In this document: piece after piece, positions 8,022-16,330 of the stretch
Layout: the number at the start of each line of letters is the position of its first letter
Position numbering within the stretch: the first letter of the stretch is position 1
Assembly (NCBI GenBank): GCA_963724945.1
Contig: CAVRWL010000003.1
Location: 1,488,001-1,552,000, forward strand
Origin: Hyphomicrobium_A sp963724945
Lineage (GTDB): Bacteria; Pseudomonadota; Alphaproteobacteria; Rhizobiales; Hyphomicrobiaceae
DNA length: 64,000 nt
Direction: 5' to 3'
The notes under the pieces: model-generated
Told to the model about the DNA's origin: nothing
Database searches by the model: none
The model's input: the letters and a program-made list of their open reading frames with translations, nothing else
Position numbers and translations under genes: made by a program

Positions 8022-8954
8022 ATGAATGCGATCGACAAGATCCCCAACAGCGAACGCTACGAGCGTTGCGTTGAGACGTCCAAGCGGGTGCGTTGGGACA
8101 TCGACGAGGACGTCATTCGCGGCCGCCGCTTCGATCCTGAACATAAGTTTCTGCCGGACGGGCTGTCGCTCGCCGAGGCGTTCACGACCCTGTCGGCTGA
8201 GGAGAAGCGCCTCGTCAGCCAGATCCAGGGCCGTACCTACGCGAACATCTTCGGGCTGGTCGAGCGCTTCATCAACGCCAAGGTCCTGGAGCTGAGCCAC
8301 AATCACTGGTTCGGTGACCAAGTTGCGCTCGAGGCGCTCATCCGCTTCAGCGATGAGGAATTGAAGCACCAGGCGTTGTTCCGCCGCATCGACGCGATGA
8401 TCGGCGCGATGCTGCCTGAAGGCTACCGCTTCGACATCGATCCTAACGGCGTGGCCCATGCCGTGCTCGGGAAGAGCACTTGGGCGGTGCTGGCGTTGAC
8501 GCTCCACATCGAGCTGTTCACGCAGCTGCACTACCGCCAGAGCATCGAGCCGGACGCCGGTCTCTCCGAGCTGTTCAAGGATGTCTTCCTCTATCACTGG
8601 AAGGAGGAGAGCCAGCACGCGATCCTAGACGAGCTCGAGTGGGTGCGCCACGACGCCGGGCTGACGCCGCAGCAGCGCGATCGGGCGGTGGACGAGTTCA
8701 TCGAGTTGGTCACCGCCGTGGACGGCATCCTGCAGATGCAGTCCAAGGCAGACACGGCCTATTTCCTGACGGCTTGCGGCCGCGCGCTCGGCGAGAGGGA
8801 GGCGCGCGCCATCGAGGCCGCCTTCCTGAAAGCGTACCGGTGGCAATACATCCACTCTGGCGCGCGGCATCCGCAATTCGTCAAGGTGCTGTCGCTGCTG
8901 ATCACCGAGAGCCAGGGTCAGCGGATCGCGGCCGCGCTCGCCACGCTTCAATAG
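8022..8954 (+). CDS. Ferritin-like diiron protein (putative diiron oxygenase), unnamed family
   Basis: A 310-residue, mostly helical protein starting at ATG 8022 with GGAGATGCACC just upstream. It shows a complete four-helix diiron ligand set: Glu81 (VERFI), Glu113-x-x-His116 (DEELKHQ), Glu164 (HIELFTQ) and Glu196-x-x-His199 (KEESQHA). That pattern is the ferritin / AurF / ribonucleotide-reductase carboxylate-bridged diiron site. At 310 residues it is too long for a storage ferritin and resembles oxygenases such as AurF in size, though I see no specific match to a characterised enzyme. The next gene encodes a Bfd-type ferredoxin, a plausible electron donor, 35 bases downstream. Confidence 0.8.
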   Translation: MNAIDKIPNSERYERCVETSKRVRWDIDEDVIRGRRFDPEHKFLPDGLSLAEAFTTLSAEEKRLVSQIQGRTYANIFGLVERFINAKVLELSHNHWFGDQVALEALIRFSDEELKHQALFRRIDAMIGAMLPEGYRFDIDPNGVAHAVLGKSTWAVLALTLHIELFTQLHYRQSIEPDAGLSELFKDVFLYHWKEESQHAILDELEWVRHDAGLTPQQRDRAVDEFIELVTAVDGILQMQSKADTAYFLTACGRALGEREARAIEAAFLKAYRWQYIHSGARHPQFVKVLSLLITESQGQRIAAALATLQ

Positions 8955-8989
8955 TGATGGCACCAATATCCGGCAAAGGAGCAGGGACC

Positions 8990-9196
8990 ATGATCGTCTG
9001 TTCGTGCAATGCCCTCAGCGAGAAGCAGATCCTCTCGGCCATCGTGCACCGCCGTCCGGCGAAGACGCATCAAGTGTACGCGTGTCTCGGATGCCGTCCG
9101 CGCTGCGGGCAGTGCATGGCGACCATCCGCAGAATTTGGGACGAGGCATCGAGGCCGAGATGGGCAGCCGCCGCTGAGCGGGCGATAGCATCTTAA
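8990..9196 (+). CDS. Bacterioferritin-associated ferredoxin-like [2Fe-2S] protein
   Basis: A 68-residue protein from ATG 8990, preceded by AAAGGAGCAGGG; an upstream ATG at 8957 has no such site. Cys4-x-Cys6 near the N-terminus and Cys39-x-x-Cys42 (RCGQC) reproduce the spacing of E. coli Bfd (C4, C6, C39, C42), ligands of its [2Fe-2S] cluster. Two extra cysteines (Cys32, Cys35) are present. Bfd reduces the iron core of bacterioferritin. Here the upstream partner is a diiron protein rather than a bacterioferritin, so I infer electron delivery to that enzyme. Confidence 0.82.
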   Translation: MIVCSCNALSEKQILSAIVHRRPAKTHQVYACLGCRPRCGQCMATIRRIWDEASRPRWAAAAERAIAS

Positions 9197-9200
9197 GGGC

Positions 9201-10028
9201 ATGGTGGATCCAATGAATGCAAACAAGGCGCTTTGGGAAAAGGGCGATTTCACGCGCATTGCCGCGACCATGCGCGAAAGCGGCCAGGCCTTCGTCAACA
9301 CGCTCAGCATCGCGCGCGGGCAGACGGTCCTGGACCTCGGATGCGGCGACGGCACGACAGCGTTGCCGGCGGCCCAACTCGGCGCGGACGTTCTGGGCGT
9401 GGATATCGCCGCCAACTTAGTCGAGGCCGGGAATCGGCGCGCCCTGGAGCAGGGCCTTGTGAACATCCGGTTCCAGCAAGGCGACGCGGCAGATCTGGCC
9501 GAGTTGCGCGACGAGACGTTCGACCTCGTTGTCAGCGTCTTCGGCGCCATGTTCGCCCCGAAGCCGTTCGACGTGGCGAAGGAGATGGTGCGCGTGACGC
9601 GGCCCGGCGGACGCATCGTCATGGGCAACTGGATTCCCAATGATCCGACGTTCGTCGCGCAGCTGCTCAAGATCAGTAGCGCTTACACACCACCCGCACC
9701 GGAAGGTTTCATCAGCCCGATGACATGGGGCGTCGAGGGCCACGTGATGGCGCGCTTCGCCAATGCCGGCGTTGCGAAAGACAATGTGTCGTTCTTGCGG
9801 GACACCTACACGTTCGTATTCCCGGGTGCGTCGTCCGAGTTTGTGGAGGCATTCCGGTATTACTACGGCCCGACCATGAATGCGTTCGAGGCCGCGGAAA
9901 AGAACGGACGGGCCGGCGCGCTGAGAAAGGAATTGGACGCGCTGTTCGAGGGCCAGAACACCAGCTCGCGCAAGGACGTCACTTCAATCCCCGCGACGTT
10001 CCTCCGCGTGACGGTTGCACTTGATTAG
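9201..10028 (+). CDS. Class I SAM-dependent methyltransferase
   Basis: 275 residues from ATG 9201, or 271 from ATG 9213. The Rossmann methyltransferase motifs are clear: motif I VLDLGCGDGTTALPAA (about 43-58), the acidic residue after strand 2 in VLGVDIAANLVE, GDAADL (motif II) and a post-motif RVTRPGGRIVMGNW. This is the Methyltransf_11/25 type, acting on small molecules or lipids; the substrate cannot be read from sequence. It begins 4 bases after the ferredoxin stop, so it belongs to the same transcript as the diiron protein and ferredoxin. Confidence 0.85.
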   Translation: MVDPMNANKALWEKGDFTRIAATMRESGQAFVNTLSIARGQTVLDLGCGDGTTALPAAQLGADVLGVDIAANLVEAGNRRALEQGLVNIRFQQGDAADLAELRDETFDLVVSVFGAMFAPKPFDVAKEMVRVTRPGGRIVMGNWIPNDPTFVAQLLKISSAYTPPAPEGFISPMTWGVEGHVMARFANAGVAKDNVSFLRDTYTFVFPGASSEFVEAFRYYYGPTMNAFEAAEKNGRAGALRKELDALFEGQNTSSRKDVTSIPATFLRVTVALD

Positions 10029-10445
10029 GCGGTGGAGTCCCACCCCACATCACTGATGTCCGCAATGCGTCATTAGCCCCCGGGACCGGTATGCTCTCTC
10101 AACAGCGGACATTCCTAATTGCGCGAGTGAGAAAGTCCGCTCCTGCATATAAAGCGCTCGTCGTACTCTTGGCCGACAGCCATGGAGCCGTGGCCAGCTT
10201 CGATGTCCGTTTGTGTATAAACGCGTCGGAAGGCGGTGACGACGACTATGTCAGCACTCGCCCGAAAGCTGCCGTCAAGTCCACGACGCTACGGACCACA
10301 AGCACGCGTCGGGTGGCCGTCCCCGAACGTCAGCTTTACGCAATTCATTCGGACACGAGCCGGTGGCGCGCGAAAGCGGATGGCAGGCGATAAAGAGCCA
10401 ATCCCACATTTCGGCAAAGCCCCGAGGCGTAATCGCCACCAGGAG
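10029..10445. other. Gene-poor spacer with degenerate repeats
   Basis: No supported gene between the convergent methyltransferase and molybdenum-hydroxylase ends. It contains repeat copy B (10079-10156) and a further block GTCCGTTTGTGTATAAACGC at 10205-10224. The remaining sequence holds nothing I can assign. Confidence 0.4.
10079..10156 (+). repeat. Degenerate interspersed repeat, copy B
   Basis: Carries CGGGACCGGTATGCTCTCTC, AACAGCGGACATTCCTAATT and GTCCGCTCCTGCATATAAAG in the same order as copy A at 4713-4806. About 50 bases further on a block GTCCGTTTGTGTATAAACGC (10205-10224) repeats the last element, giving at least four copies of that final motif in the first 10.3 kb of the window. 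Confidence 0.6.
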
Positions 10446-10967
10446 CTATCTCTTCGTCAACTGCGGGTCTGCAAGGATCAGGTCGCGCACCGCTTCATAG
10501 TAACGGACATAGCCGGTGCAACGGCAAATGTGCTCGCCGAGCGACGTTTCAATCCGCTCCTGCACCTCGTCCTTGCCAATGGGATTGCGGGCAAGGTCGT
10601 CCAACAGGCACGTCGCTGCGTTGATGAAGCCGGATGTGCAGTAGCCGCACTGGAAGGCGAAATGATCGACGAACGCCTGCTGGACGTCGGAAAGGCGATT
10701 TTCCTTCGCGTGACCCTCGACCGTCCTTACCCGTTTTCCAGCAAAGTCCGCGGCACCGTTGATGCATGTGCGCATGGTCCGGCTCGTTCCGTCAGGCTCG
10801 TCGACGATCACCACACAGGCGCGGCACACGCCAATGCCGCAGCCGAACTTCGTGCCCGTCAGGCCAAGGTAGTCATGCAGGAAATCGATCATCGTCAGGC
10901 CGGCCGGAATCGTGTGGGGACCGGTTTGGCGTCCGTTGACGGTTACCGAGACCTCCACCGTTTCCAT
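10446..10967 (-). CDS. [2Fe-2S] subunit of a xanthine dehydrogenase-family molybdenum hydroxylase
   Basis: 173 residues from ATG 10967, one base after the stop of the molybdenum subunit; a TTG nine bases earlier would add three residues. The N-terminal plant-type [2Fe-2S] domain has CGIGVCRAC plus a Cys near residue 68. The C-terminal helical domain has FQCGYCTSGF and ICRCTGYVRY for the second cluster. This is the small subunit of two-subunit hydroxylases such as isoquinoline 1-oxidoreductase (IorA type). It passes electrons away from the molybdenum cofactor; no FAD subunit is encoded alongside, which again fits the IorAB architecture. It lacks a Tat signal, so it presumably travels with its partner. 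Confidence 0.9.
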   Translation of the reverse strand: METVEVSVTVNGRQTGPHTIPAGLTMIDFLHDYLGLTGTKFGCGIGVCRACVVIVDEPDGTSRTMRTCINGAADFAGKRVRTVEGHAKENRLSDVQQAFVDHFAFQCGYCTSGFINAATCLLDDLARNPIGKDEVQERIETSLGEHICRCTGYVRYYEAVRDLILADPQLTKR

Positions 10968-10968
10968 G

Positions 10969-13752
10969 TCACTCAACCTTCCGGATGTCGTCGGCCGTCA
11001 CCGGTAGCTTGGTGAAACGCTTGCCAGTCGCGGCATGGATCGCATTGAGCGTCGCCGGAATGACTGGAACCATGACGATCTCCGCCATCCCGCGCGGCTT
11101 ATCGTCGGTCTTAATCGGTGGCAGAGTTTCGAGCGTCATCTCCCACACCGGAACGTCCCTCGCCCGCGGGACATCGTAGCGGTCGACGTTCCAGGTACCG
11201 TTGCCCGGGCCGTCTTCGTAGAGCGGAAGGTACTCGGTGAGCGCGTGCCCGAGACCCATCGCAATGCCGCCCTGCGCCATGCTCGACACCAGTTCGGGCA
11301 CGATGGATCGCCCGCAATCCAGAACCTCGTGCACGCGCAGAACCTTCACCGCACCATTTGTACGGTCGACGGAAAGCGCCACGATCGCTCCGCAGATCGA
11401 CGCATACGTCTCGCTTAATCGTTCCGTCGAGGCTGGCGGAAAGTTGACCTTCCGGCGGTCTTGCACCTGCCAATCCCCGCCGCGCCGCAACGCCAGTGCA
11501 TCGATGGCGGCATTCCAGATGCCGCTGCCCTGGAGATCGCCTCCCATGGCGAATTCGGCCGTGGCCCACTGCCAGCGACTGAAGGCGTGAACCATGACGC
11601 CTGTCGTGCGGCCGGACGCATGGCAGCGCCGCGCCAGCCGGACGAACGACAACGGTTCCATGCTCTTTGCCGTGAGCTTGCCGTCGACCCACTGCAGGTC
11701 GTCGAATGCCACGCGATCGCTCGCCGGCCAGATCGCCCGCGCCGCCGGCCATAGGCTGTAGCGCAGCAGCGCATACGCTGCCTCCGCGACGGCATGGGTC
11801 GCAACGGCCGCGCCGACCGACGCACTGGCACGGCTGGTAATCACCGGCACCCAATGCGGATTTTGCGCGGCCGCATCCTGATCCTGCTGGCTCATTGTCA
11901 GTGGATCGCCGGAGGTCACGAGCGCCAATGGCTCCCACAGTGGCCCGGTCGAGTCGAGGGTGACGCGGTCTGCACTGCGCCCGAGGTGATCGGCAACGCG
12001 CACCGCGACGGCGGTGGAGACGCCGGTGCCCATCTCGATGGTGCTGGCGGCGACCTCGATGCGCCCGTCGGCATCGAACGACACGGCCGCCAGCGCGCCG
12101 TCCTGGCCTGTGCCGTATTTGAACATGGAGCAGGCAACGCCGACGCCGTAGGCCTTGGATGGATGGGCGGATTGGAATGCACGCCGGTCCGCGTCGCGCT
12201 GCGCCCATAGCGGCGCATGCGCCAGCCGATCAAACAGCTCCTCGCTGCGGATCGTGACGACCGGCTTCGCCCCCGTCAGGTTGCGATAGCCGGTGCGCAT
12301 GGCGTTCTTCCGCCTGAGCTCGATCGGATCCATGTTGAGCTGCGCAGCAATATCGTCGACCAGGCATTCCATCGCTGTGATCGACTGCAGCCCGCCATAG
12401 CCGCGCATCGATCCTGCCGTCACGCCGCGCGAGTGCGTGGCAATGGTGCTGATGTCGCTCTTGGGCAGGTAGTACATGGAGGCCGACGATATCGCGGCGA
12501 CGTCGGCGACGCTCGCAGAGTAGTTTGCCGTGCCGCCACCGTTGAGCGCCAGATCGCAGGCGAATGCGGTGAAGGCTCCGGTCTTTGCATCGACGCCCAG
12601 CTGGCTGTCGACCGTGATGGCGTGGCGCTTCAAGCCGAGTTGAAATTGCTTGAAGCGATCGAGTGCAAGCCGCACGGGGCGGCCATCGGCGAACAGGCCG
12701 GCCAATGCTACGTAGTTCGGCAGCAACGACATGTCCTTGCCGCCGAACGCACCGCCCAGGTAGGGGAAATGCCCTTCAAGGTCCTTGATGGCGTAGGGCG
12801 TCGCGGCGTCGGCCAAAATGTCGGCAATGGCATGAAGCGTGTCGGCCGGCGCCTGCACGCCGAGCACCAGAGACAAACGATCGTTGGCCCTATCGTGCCA
12901 GGCGAGACCGCTTTCGGGCTCCATGAAGAAGTGATCGGCCGACTGGGTCTCAAAGTGCTGCTTGAACACCCGGCCTTCGCGTCCGGCGTCCAGGTTCGCG
13001 CGAATGTCGCGACCATAGGTTTCGGCGCGGCGCGTGGCGGTGGGGTCGGCTTCGGGCCAGGAGGGAGATTGTCCCCGACGGAAACGCGGAGGCACAACCC
13101 ATCCGTCCTTGGCGGGGGAGTACACATCGGTACCGGAGGGATCGGAGCCGCCGATGCGGGTGAAACGGTTTGCACCGTAGGGCGGCTTGGCTACCGCGCC
13201 TGTTTGCTCGCCGAACACGACCGACTTGGCGCCGCTCAGGATTTGCCGCGCGGTGACGTACTTGTCGAAACCGCGGAAGATGAGCAGCGCGACCGGCTGG
13301 CCAAGATAAGTCGGCGTCAGGCCTTTCGGGCACATCAGATCTTCCGTGAAATAGCCCTTGGCCCGGATCCGCGCCGCCTGCAAGTCCTCCGCCGTCACCA
13401 CCTTGTCGGGCTTCAGGTCAGAGGCGAGCATCGTCAGATCTAAGCCGACGAAGCGATGCGTGGCGTCGGACGCCAGCAAAAGCATCGCGTGGTCGGTCTC
13501 GTCCGGCCAACCGTCCATGTCCGCGGCGCGAAAATCTCTGGCATAGAGCTTCGCCCCGGTGGCCTTGGCAAAGCCGTCGATGCGGTAGCGCGGGGGCCCG
13601 AGACCATCTCCTGACCAGCCCGGCACCCGCGGCATCGTCTCGTCGTCGCCGAATGAGGCGTGCGCCGCCAGCGGCACCAGGGCAAGCGTGATGCCTGTAG
13701 CCGTACTTCCGATGAGGAAGCGCCGGCGGCTCCAGTTGATGGCCGGATGCAT
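10969..13752 (-). CDS. Molybdopterin-binding subunit of a xanthine dehydrogenase-family hydroxylase, Tat-exported
   Basis: 927 residues from ATG 13752, chosen because it opens directly on a twin-arginine signal (SRRRFLIGSTATG, residues 8-20); the frame is open further upstream but without a signal. Two MoCo-binding halves follow. Landmarks are LEGHFPYLGGAFGGKD, GSMRGYGGLQSITAMECLVD, EMGTGVSTAVAVRVA, and near the end QGGIAMGLGHALTE and RGMAEIVMVPVIPATLNAI. The family's catalytic glutamate usually sits in a GxGEPP motif; here the equivalent is GMAEI, glutamate kept but surroundings changed. The family hydroxylates N-heterocycles or aldehydes using water. It is divergent from the isochorismatase-like gene at 14180, so a shared catabolic role is possible. 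Confidence 0.88.
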   Translation of the reverse strand: MHPAINWSRRRFLIGSTATGITLALVPLAAHASFGDDETMPRVPGWSGDGLGPPRYRIDGFAKATGAKLYARDFRAADMDGWPDETDHAMLLLASDATHRFVGLDLTMLASDLKPDKVVTAEDLQAARIRAKGYFTEDLMCPKGLTPTYLGQPVALLIFRGFDKYVTARQILSGAKSVVFGEQTGAVAKPPYGANRFTRIGGSDPSGTDVYSPAKDGWVVPPRFRRGQSPSWPEADPTATRRAETYGRDIRANLDAGREGRVFKQHFETQSADHFFMEPESGLAWHDRANDRLSLVLGVQAPADTLHAIADILADAATPYAIKDLEGHFPYLGGAFGGKDMSLLPNYVALAGLFADGRPVRLALDRFKQFQLGLKRHAITVDSQLGVDAKTGAFTAFACDLALNGGGTANYSASVADVAAISSASMYYLPKSDISTIATHSRGVTAGSMRGYGGLQSITAMECLVDDIAAQLNMDPIELRRKNAMRTGYRNLTGAKPVVTIRSEELFDRLAHAPLWAQRDADRRAFQSAHPSKAYGVGVACSMFKYGTGQDGALAAVSFDADGRIEVAASTIEMGTGVSTAVAVRVADHLGRSADRVTLDSTGPLWEPLALVTSGDPLTMSQQDQDAAAQNPHWVPVITSRASASVGAAVATHAVAEAAYALLRYSLWPAARAIWPASDRVAFDDLQWVDGKLTAKSMEPLSFVRLARRCHASGRTTGVMVHAFSRWQWATAEFAMGGDLQGSGIWNAAIDALALRRGGDWQVQDRRKVNFPPASTERLSETYASICGAIVALSVDRTNGAVKVLRVHEVLDCGRSIVPELVSSMAQGGIAMGLGHALTEYLPLYEDGPGNGTWNVDRYDVPRARDVPVWEMTLETLPPIKTDDKPRGMAEIVMVPVIPATLNAIHAATGKRFTKLPVTADDIRKVE

Positions 13753-14179
13753 TGGGGAGCCCAATGTCGACACTGCTTGCGACTTTCTCCCCTGGCAAAG
13801 GTGCAGCTGGCTTCGTGGTTCACCCAATTCAATAGCGTTTTTGTTAAGAATGGTTTTTTCTGCCACCGGCGTTGCTCCGTGTTCTCGTGCTTCGGAAAAC
13901 CCGATCACCACACGGCCGCTTCAATGATTTCGGGGCGCGGCAGATCTGCGCCTTCACGGAAAGCTAAGCGACAAGCCGGCACCCCGCGCCACGCGCGGCA
14001 GGCTGCGGCAGGCACCATCGCTATCCCTTTCCGCGCCGGCATACGTCTTACTACGCTAGGGCGGATTGTTCCCGCCGGCGAAACTCTATGTTCAGTTGCT
14101 TCCGCTACATTTCGTCATCGTATCGGAGGACTTGCGACGACCCGATCCGAGCTCAACCAGTTTGGCAGCGGGGCCGTAC
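13753..14179. other. Divergent promoter region, no gene found
   Basis: This spacer separates the Tat-exported molybdenum hydroxylase (minus) from the isochorismatase-like gene (plus). Both reading frames extend into it, but with no ribosome site, signal or conserved sequence, so I treat it as regulatory DNA. I could not identify a specific operator or promoter element. Confidence 0.4.
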
Positions 14180-14863
14180 ATGCCATTTATTGAAGCGAAG
14201 CCGTTCCCCTTTCAGTTCGATTTCGATCACGCAGCTCTCGTCTGCATCGATATGCAGCGTGACTTCTGCTTGGCGGGCGGTTTTGCGGAGTCACTTGGCG
14301 ACAACATCGAGAACATCCAGCCGTGCATTCCGGTGATCGCCAAACTGCAAGCGGCTTTCCGCAGATGCCGGCTGCCGATCATCCACACCAAGGAATGTCA
14401 CAAGCCGGACCTCTCCGACCTTCCCGTTGCCAAGCTCAACCGCGGCAACCCAAAGCTCAAGATCGGCGACTATGGACCGATGGGCCGCATCCTCATTGAG
14501 GGCGAACCCGGAACGGACTTCATCCCCGAGAACGAGCCGTGGGTGAACGAGCACGTCATCTCCAAGCCGGGCAAGGACGCGTTCTATGGCACCGACCTCG
14601 ACGAGTATCTGATGCGGCGCAAGATCTCCGGGCTGGTGATCACGGGCGTGACGACCGAGGTCTGCGTGCAGACGACCATGCGCTGTGCGAACGACCGCGG
14701 CTACGATTGCATACTGGTCGAGGACGGCACCGACAGCTACTTCCCCGAGTTCAAGGAAGTGACGTTGCGCGCGCTAGTGGCGCAAGGCGCCATTGTCGGA
14801 TGGACGTGCAAATCCGATGCGCTGTTGAACATGATGGCCAAGGAGCCCGGCCCGCCGGTCTGA
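14180..14863 (+). CDS. Isochorismatase-fold cysteine hydrolase, paralogue of the BiuH-like gene
   Basis: 227 residues from ATG 14180 (MPFIEAKP); the frame is open to 14066, but family N-termini begin about here. The catalytic triad of the cysteine-hydrolase branch is visible: Asp24 in VCIDMQRDF, Lys129 in SKPGKDAF and Cys162 in GVTTEVCVQTT. This branch hydrolyses C-N bonds in amides and ureides (biuret, ureidoacrylate, nicotinamide). It resembles the BiuH-like gene at 16331 but differs in the substrate loop and C-terminal part (SYFPEFKEVTLRA), so a related but different ureide or amide is likely. First gene of a plus-strand series leading to a urea transporter. Confidence 0.85.
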   Translation: MPFIEAKPFPFQFDFDHAALVCIDMQRDFCLAGGFAESLGDNIENIQPCIPVIAKLQAAFRRCRLPIIHTKECHKPDLSDLPVAKLNRGNPKLKIGDYGPMGRILIEGEPGTDFIPENEPWVNEHVISKPGKDAFYGTDLDEYLMRRKISGLVITGVTTEVCVQTTMRCANDRGYDCILVEDGTDSYFPEFKEVTLRALVAQGAIVGWTCKSDALLNMMAKEPGPPV

Positions 14864-14933
14864 CACCGCGCGGGCGGCGCAACGTTTCGCTCGCGGCACT
14901 CAGCCATAGCGGCATATGGCAGGAAGCTTGCAG

Positions 14934-15905
14934 ATGAAGCCGCCCGTCGACTACATCTTTCCTCCGGTCGAGGCGGGGCTCGTTCCCTACTGGCGGGTGG
15001 TGCTGCGCGGCTGCTCGCAGCTTTGCTTTCAGAGTAACGAGCTGACGGGCTTGTTGTTCCTGGCGGCGGCTTTCGTCGCTTCCCCGATCAGCGCGGCCTA
15101 CTTGCTTGTTGCCGGCATCATGGCGCCGGCCGGACGCATGCTGTTCGGCGAGCCCAAGGATATCGTGGAGAGCGGTCTGACTGGCCTCAACCCGGGCCTG
15201 ATCGCGCTGGCCCTGCCGGCCTTCTTTCATACCGGGTGGTCGAACGTCGGCATGTGGGGCGTGCTCATCGCCAGCATCGTCGTCACTAGCCTGCTGGTGA
15301 GCCTGCTGCTGACGTTCGTACCGTTTCCGATCTCGGCGTTTCCGTTCCTGCTAGTCTTCTGGACGCTTTCCGCGCTCGCCCCGCACACACATGTCTTGCA
15401 GCCGATCACTCACACACCGGTCGACTTCACATTCCATCCGCTCGTTGCCGTATTGCACAGTCTCGGCCAAGCACTGTTCTCACCCAGCATCTGGTCGGGC
15501 GTTCTGTTTCTCATCGGCGTGCTGCTGAGCAACTGGCGCCACGGTCTTATCGCGCTGATGGGCGCCGTGATCGGCACGCTGGTCTCCTACTATTACCGCG
15601 ACGTCGATGCCGGGAGCGTCAATCTAGGCCTCTATGGCTTCAACGGTGTCCTGAGCGCCGTGTCGGTGTTCGTCATTTGCGGCGGCCAGTTGCGGCTCGC
15701 CATCCTCGGCGCGCTTATCGCCACCATCCTAACGCCGGCGATTGCCGACCTCGGCCTACTGACGCTCGCAGCGCCATTTGTCTTCACAGGCTGGCTCATG
15801 CTGGCCCTCGGCTGGGTCGGAGACCATTGGTTCGACGAGACGCCCGCACGTGTTGCAGCGGCGGATGCTGCCCCACAACCTTCGCATAGCAGTCGAGGAG
15901 AGTGA
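14934..15905 (+). CDS. Urea transporter (UT family)
   Basis: About 323 residues from ATG 14934 (MKPPVDYIF); ATG 14916 is an alternative. Around ten transmembrane helices. It has the twin conserved blocks of the UT fold: GCSQLCFQSNELTGLLF near the N-terminus, GLNPGLIALALP in the first repeat and LYGFNGVLSAVSVFVICGGQ in the second, matching the LNP-type signatures lining the urea pore. It follows the first isochorismatase-like gene and precedes a cupin and the BiuH-like hydrolase, so it probably brings urea, or a urea-like compound such as biuret, into the cell. Confidence 0.9.
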   Translation: MKPPVDYIFPPVEAGLVPYWRVVLRGCSQLCFQSNELTGLLFLAAAFVASPISAAYLLVAGIMAPAGRMLFGEPKDIVESGLTGLNPGLIALALPAFFHTGWSNVGMWGVLIASIVVTSLLVSLLLTFVPFPISAFPFLLVFWTLSALAPHTHVLQPITHTPVDFTFHPLVAVLHSLGQALFSPSIWSGVLFLIGVLLSNWRHGLIALMGAVIGTLVSYYYRDVDAGSVNLGLYGFNGVLSAVSVFVICGGQLRLAILGALIATILTPAIADLGLLTLAAPFVFTGWLMLALGWVGDHWFDETPARVAAADAAPQPSHSSRGE

Positions 15906-15908
15906 TCC

Positions 15909-16274
15909 ATGTCCGAACAGGCCGCTTCGATCATCCTGCCCGCTCTAATGGAGTACGCGACCAAGCTGCGTCATACCGAAGGCTGGGAGCCGTTCCGTCC
16001 GGGCGTGACCGCACGCTGGCTGTACGGAGACTTTCATGCCGGACCCTCGGCCGTGCTGCTGCGCTACGAGCCCGGTGCGCGCGTGGCCGAGCACGAGCAC
16101 GTCGGCTACGAGCACATGCTCGTCCTCGACGGCGACCAGTTCGACGAGCACGGCACATACCCAGCCGGCACCTTCGTTGTTAACCCACCTGGCACCCGCC
16201 ACTCTCCCGGCAGTACCGGCGGTTGCGTGGCACTTCTGATCTACGAGAAGCCCGTCAGGTTCGTAGTGTCCTAA
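15909..16274 (+). CDS. Cupin-domain protein (ChrR-like)
   Basis: 121 residues starting 3 bases after the urea-transporter stop, with GAGGAG immediately upstream. A single cupin barrel: motif 1 is ARVAEHEHVGYEHMLVLDG (His-x-His and Glu metal ligands) and motif 2 is GTFVVNPPGTRHSP (final His). This metal set matches ChrR-type cupins, but the zinc-binding anti-sigma N-terminal domain of ChrR is absent. It is probably a small metal-dependent enzyme or sensor in the ureide operon; function not known. Confidence 0.8.
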   Translation: MSEQAASIILPALMEYATKLRHTEGWEPFRPGVTARWLYGDFHAGPSAVLLRYEPGARVAEHEHVGYEHMLVLDGDQFDEHGTYPAGTFVVNPPGTRHSPGSTGGCVALLIYEKPVRFVVS

Positions 16275-16330
16275 TGGGACGCGGCGCCTGTCGAACATTG
16301 CGTGAAGATAAGCATCGGAGGAAACTTGCC

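Noticed and set aside
8022..8954. Annotating the diiron protein as a bacterioferritin because a Bfd ferredoxin follows
   Set aside because: The protein is about twice the length of bacterioferritin and lacks its sequence motifs; only the diiron ligand pattern is shared.
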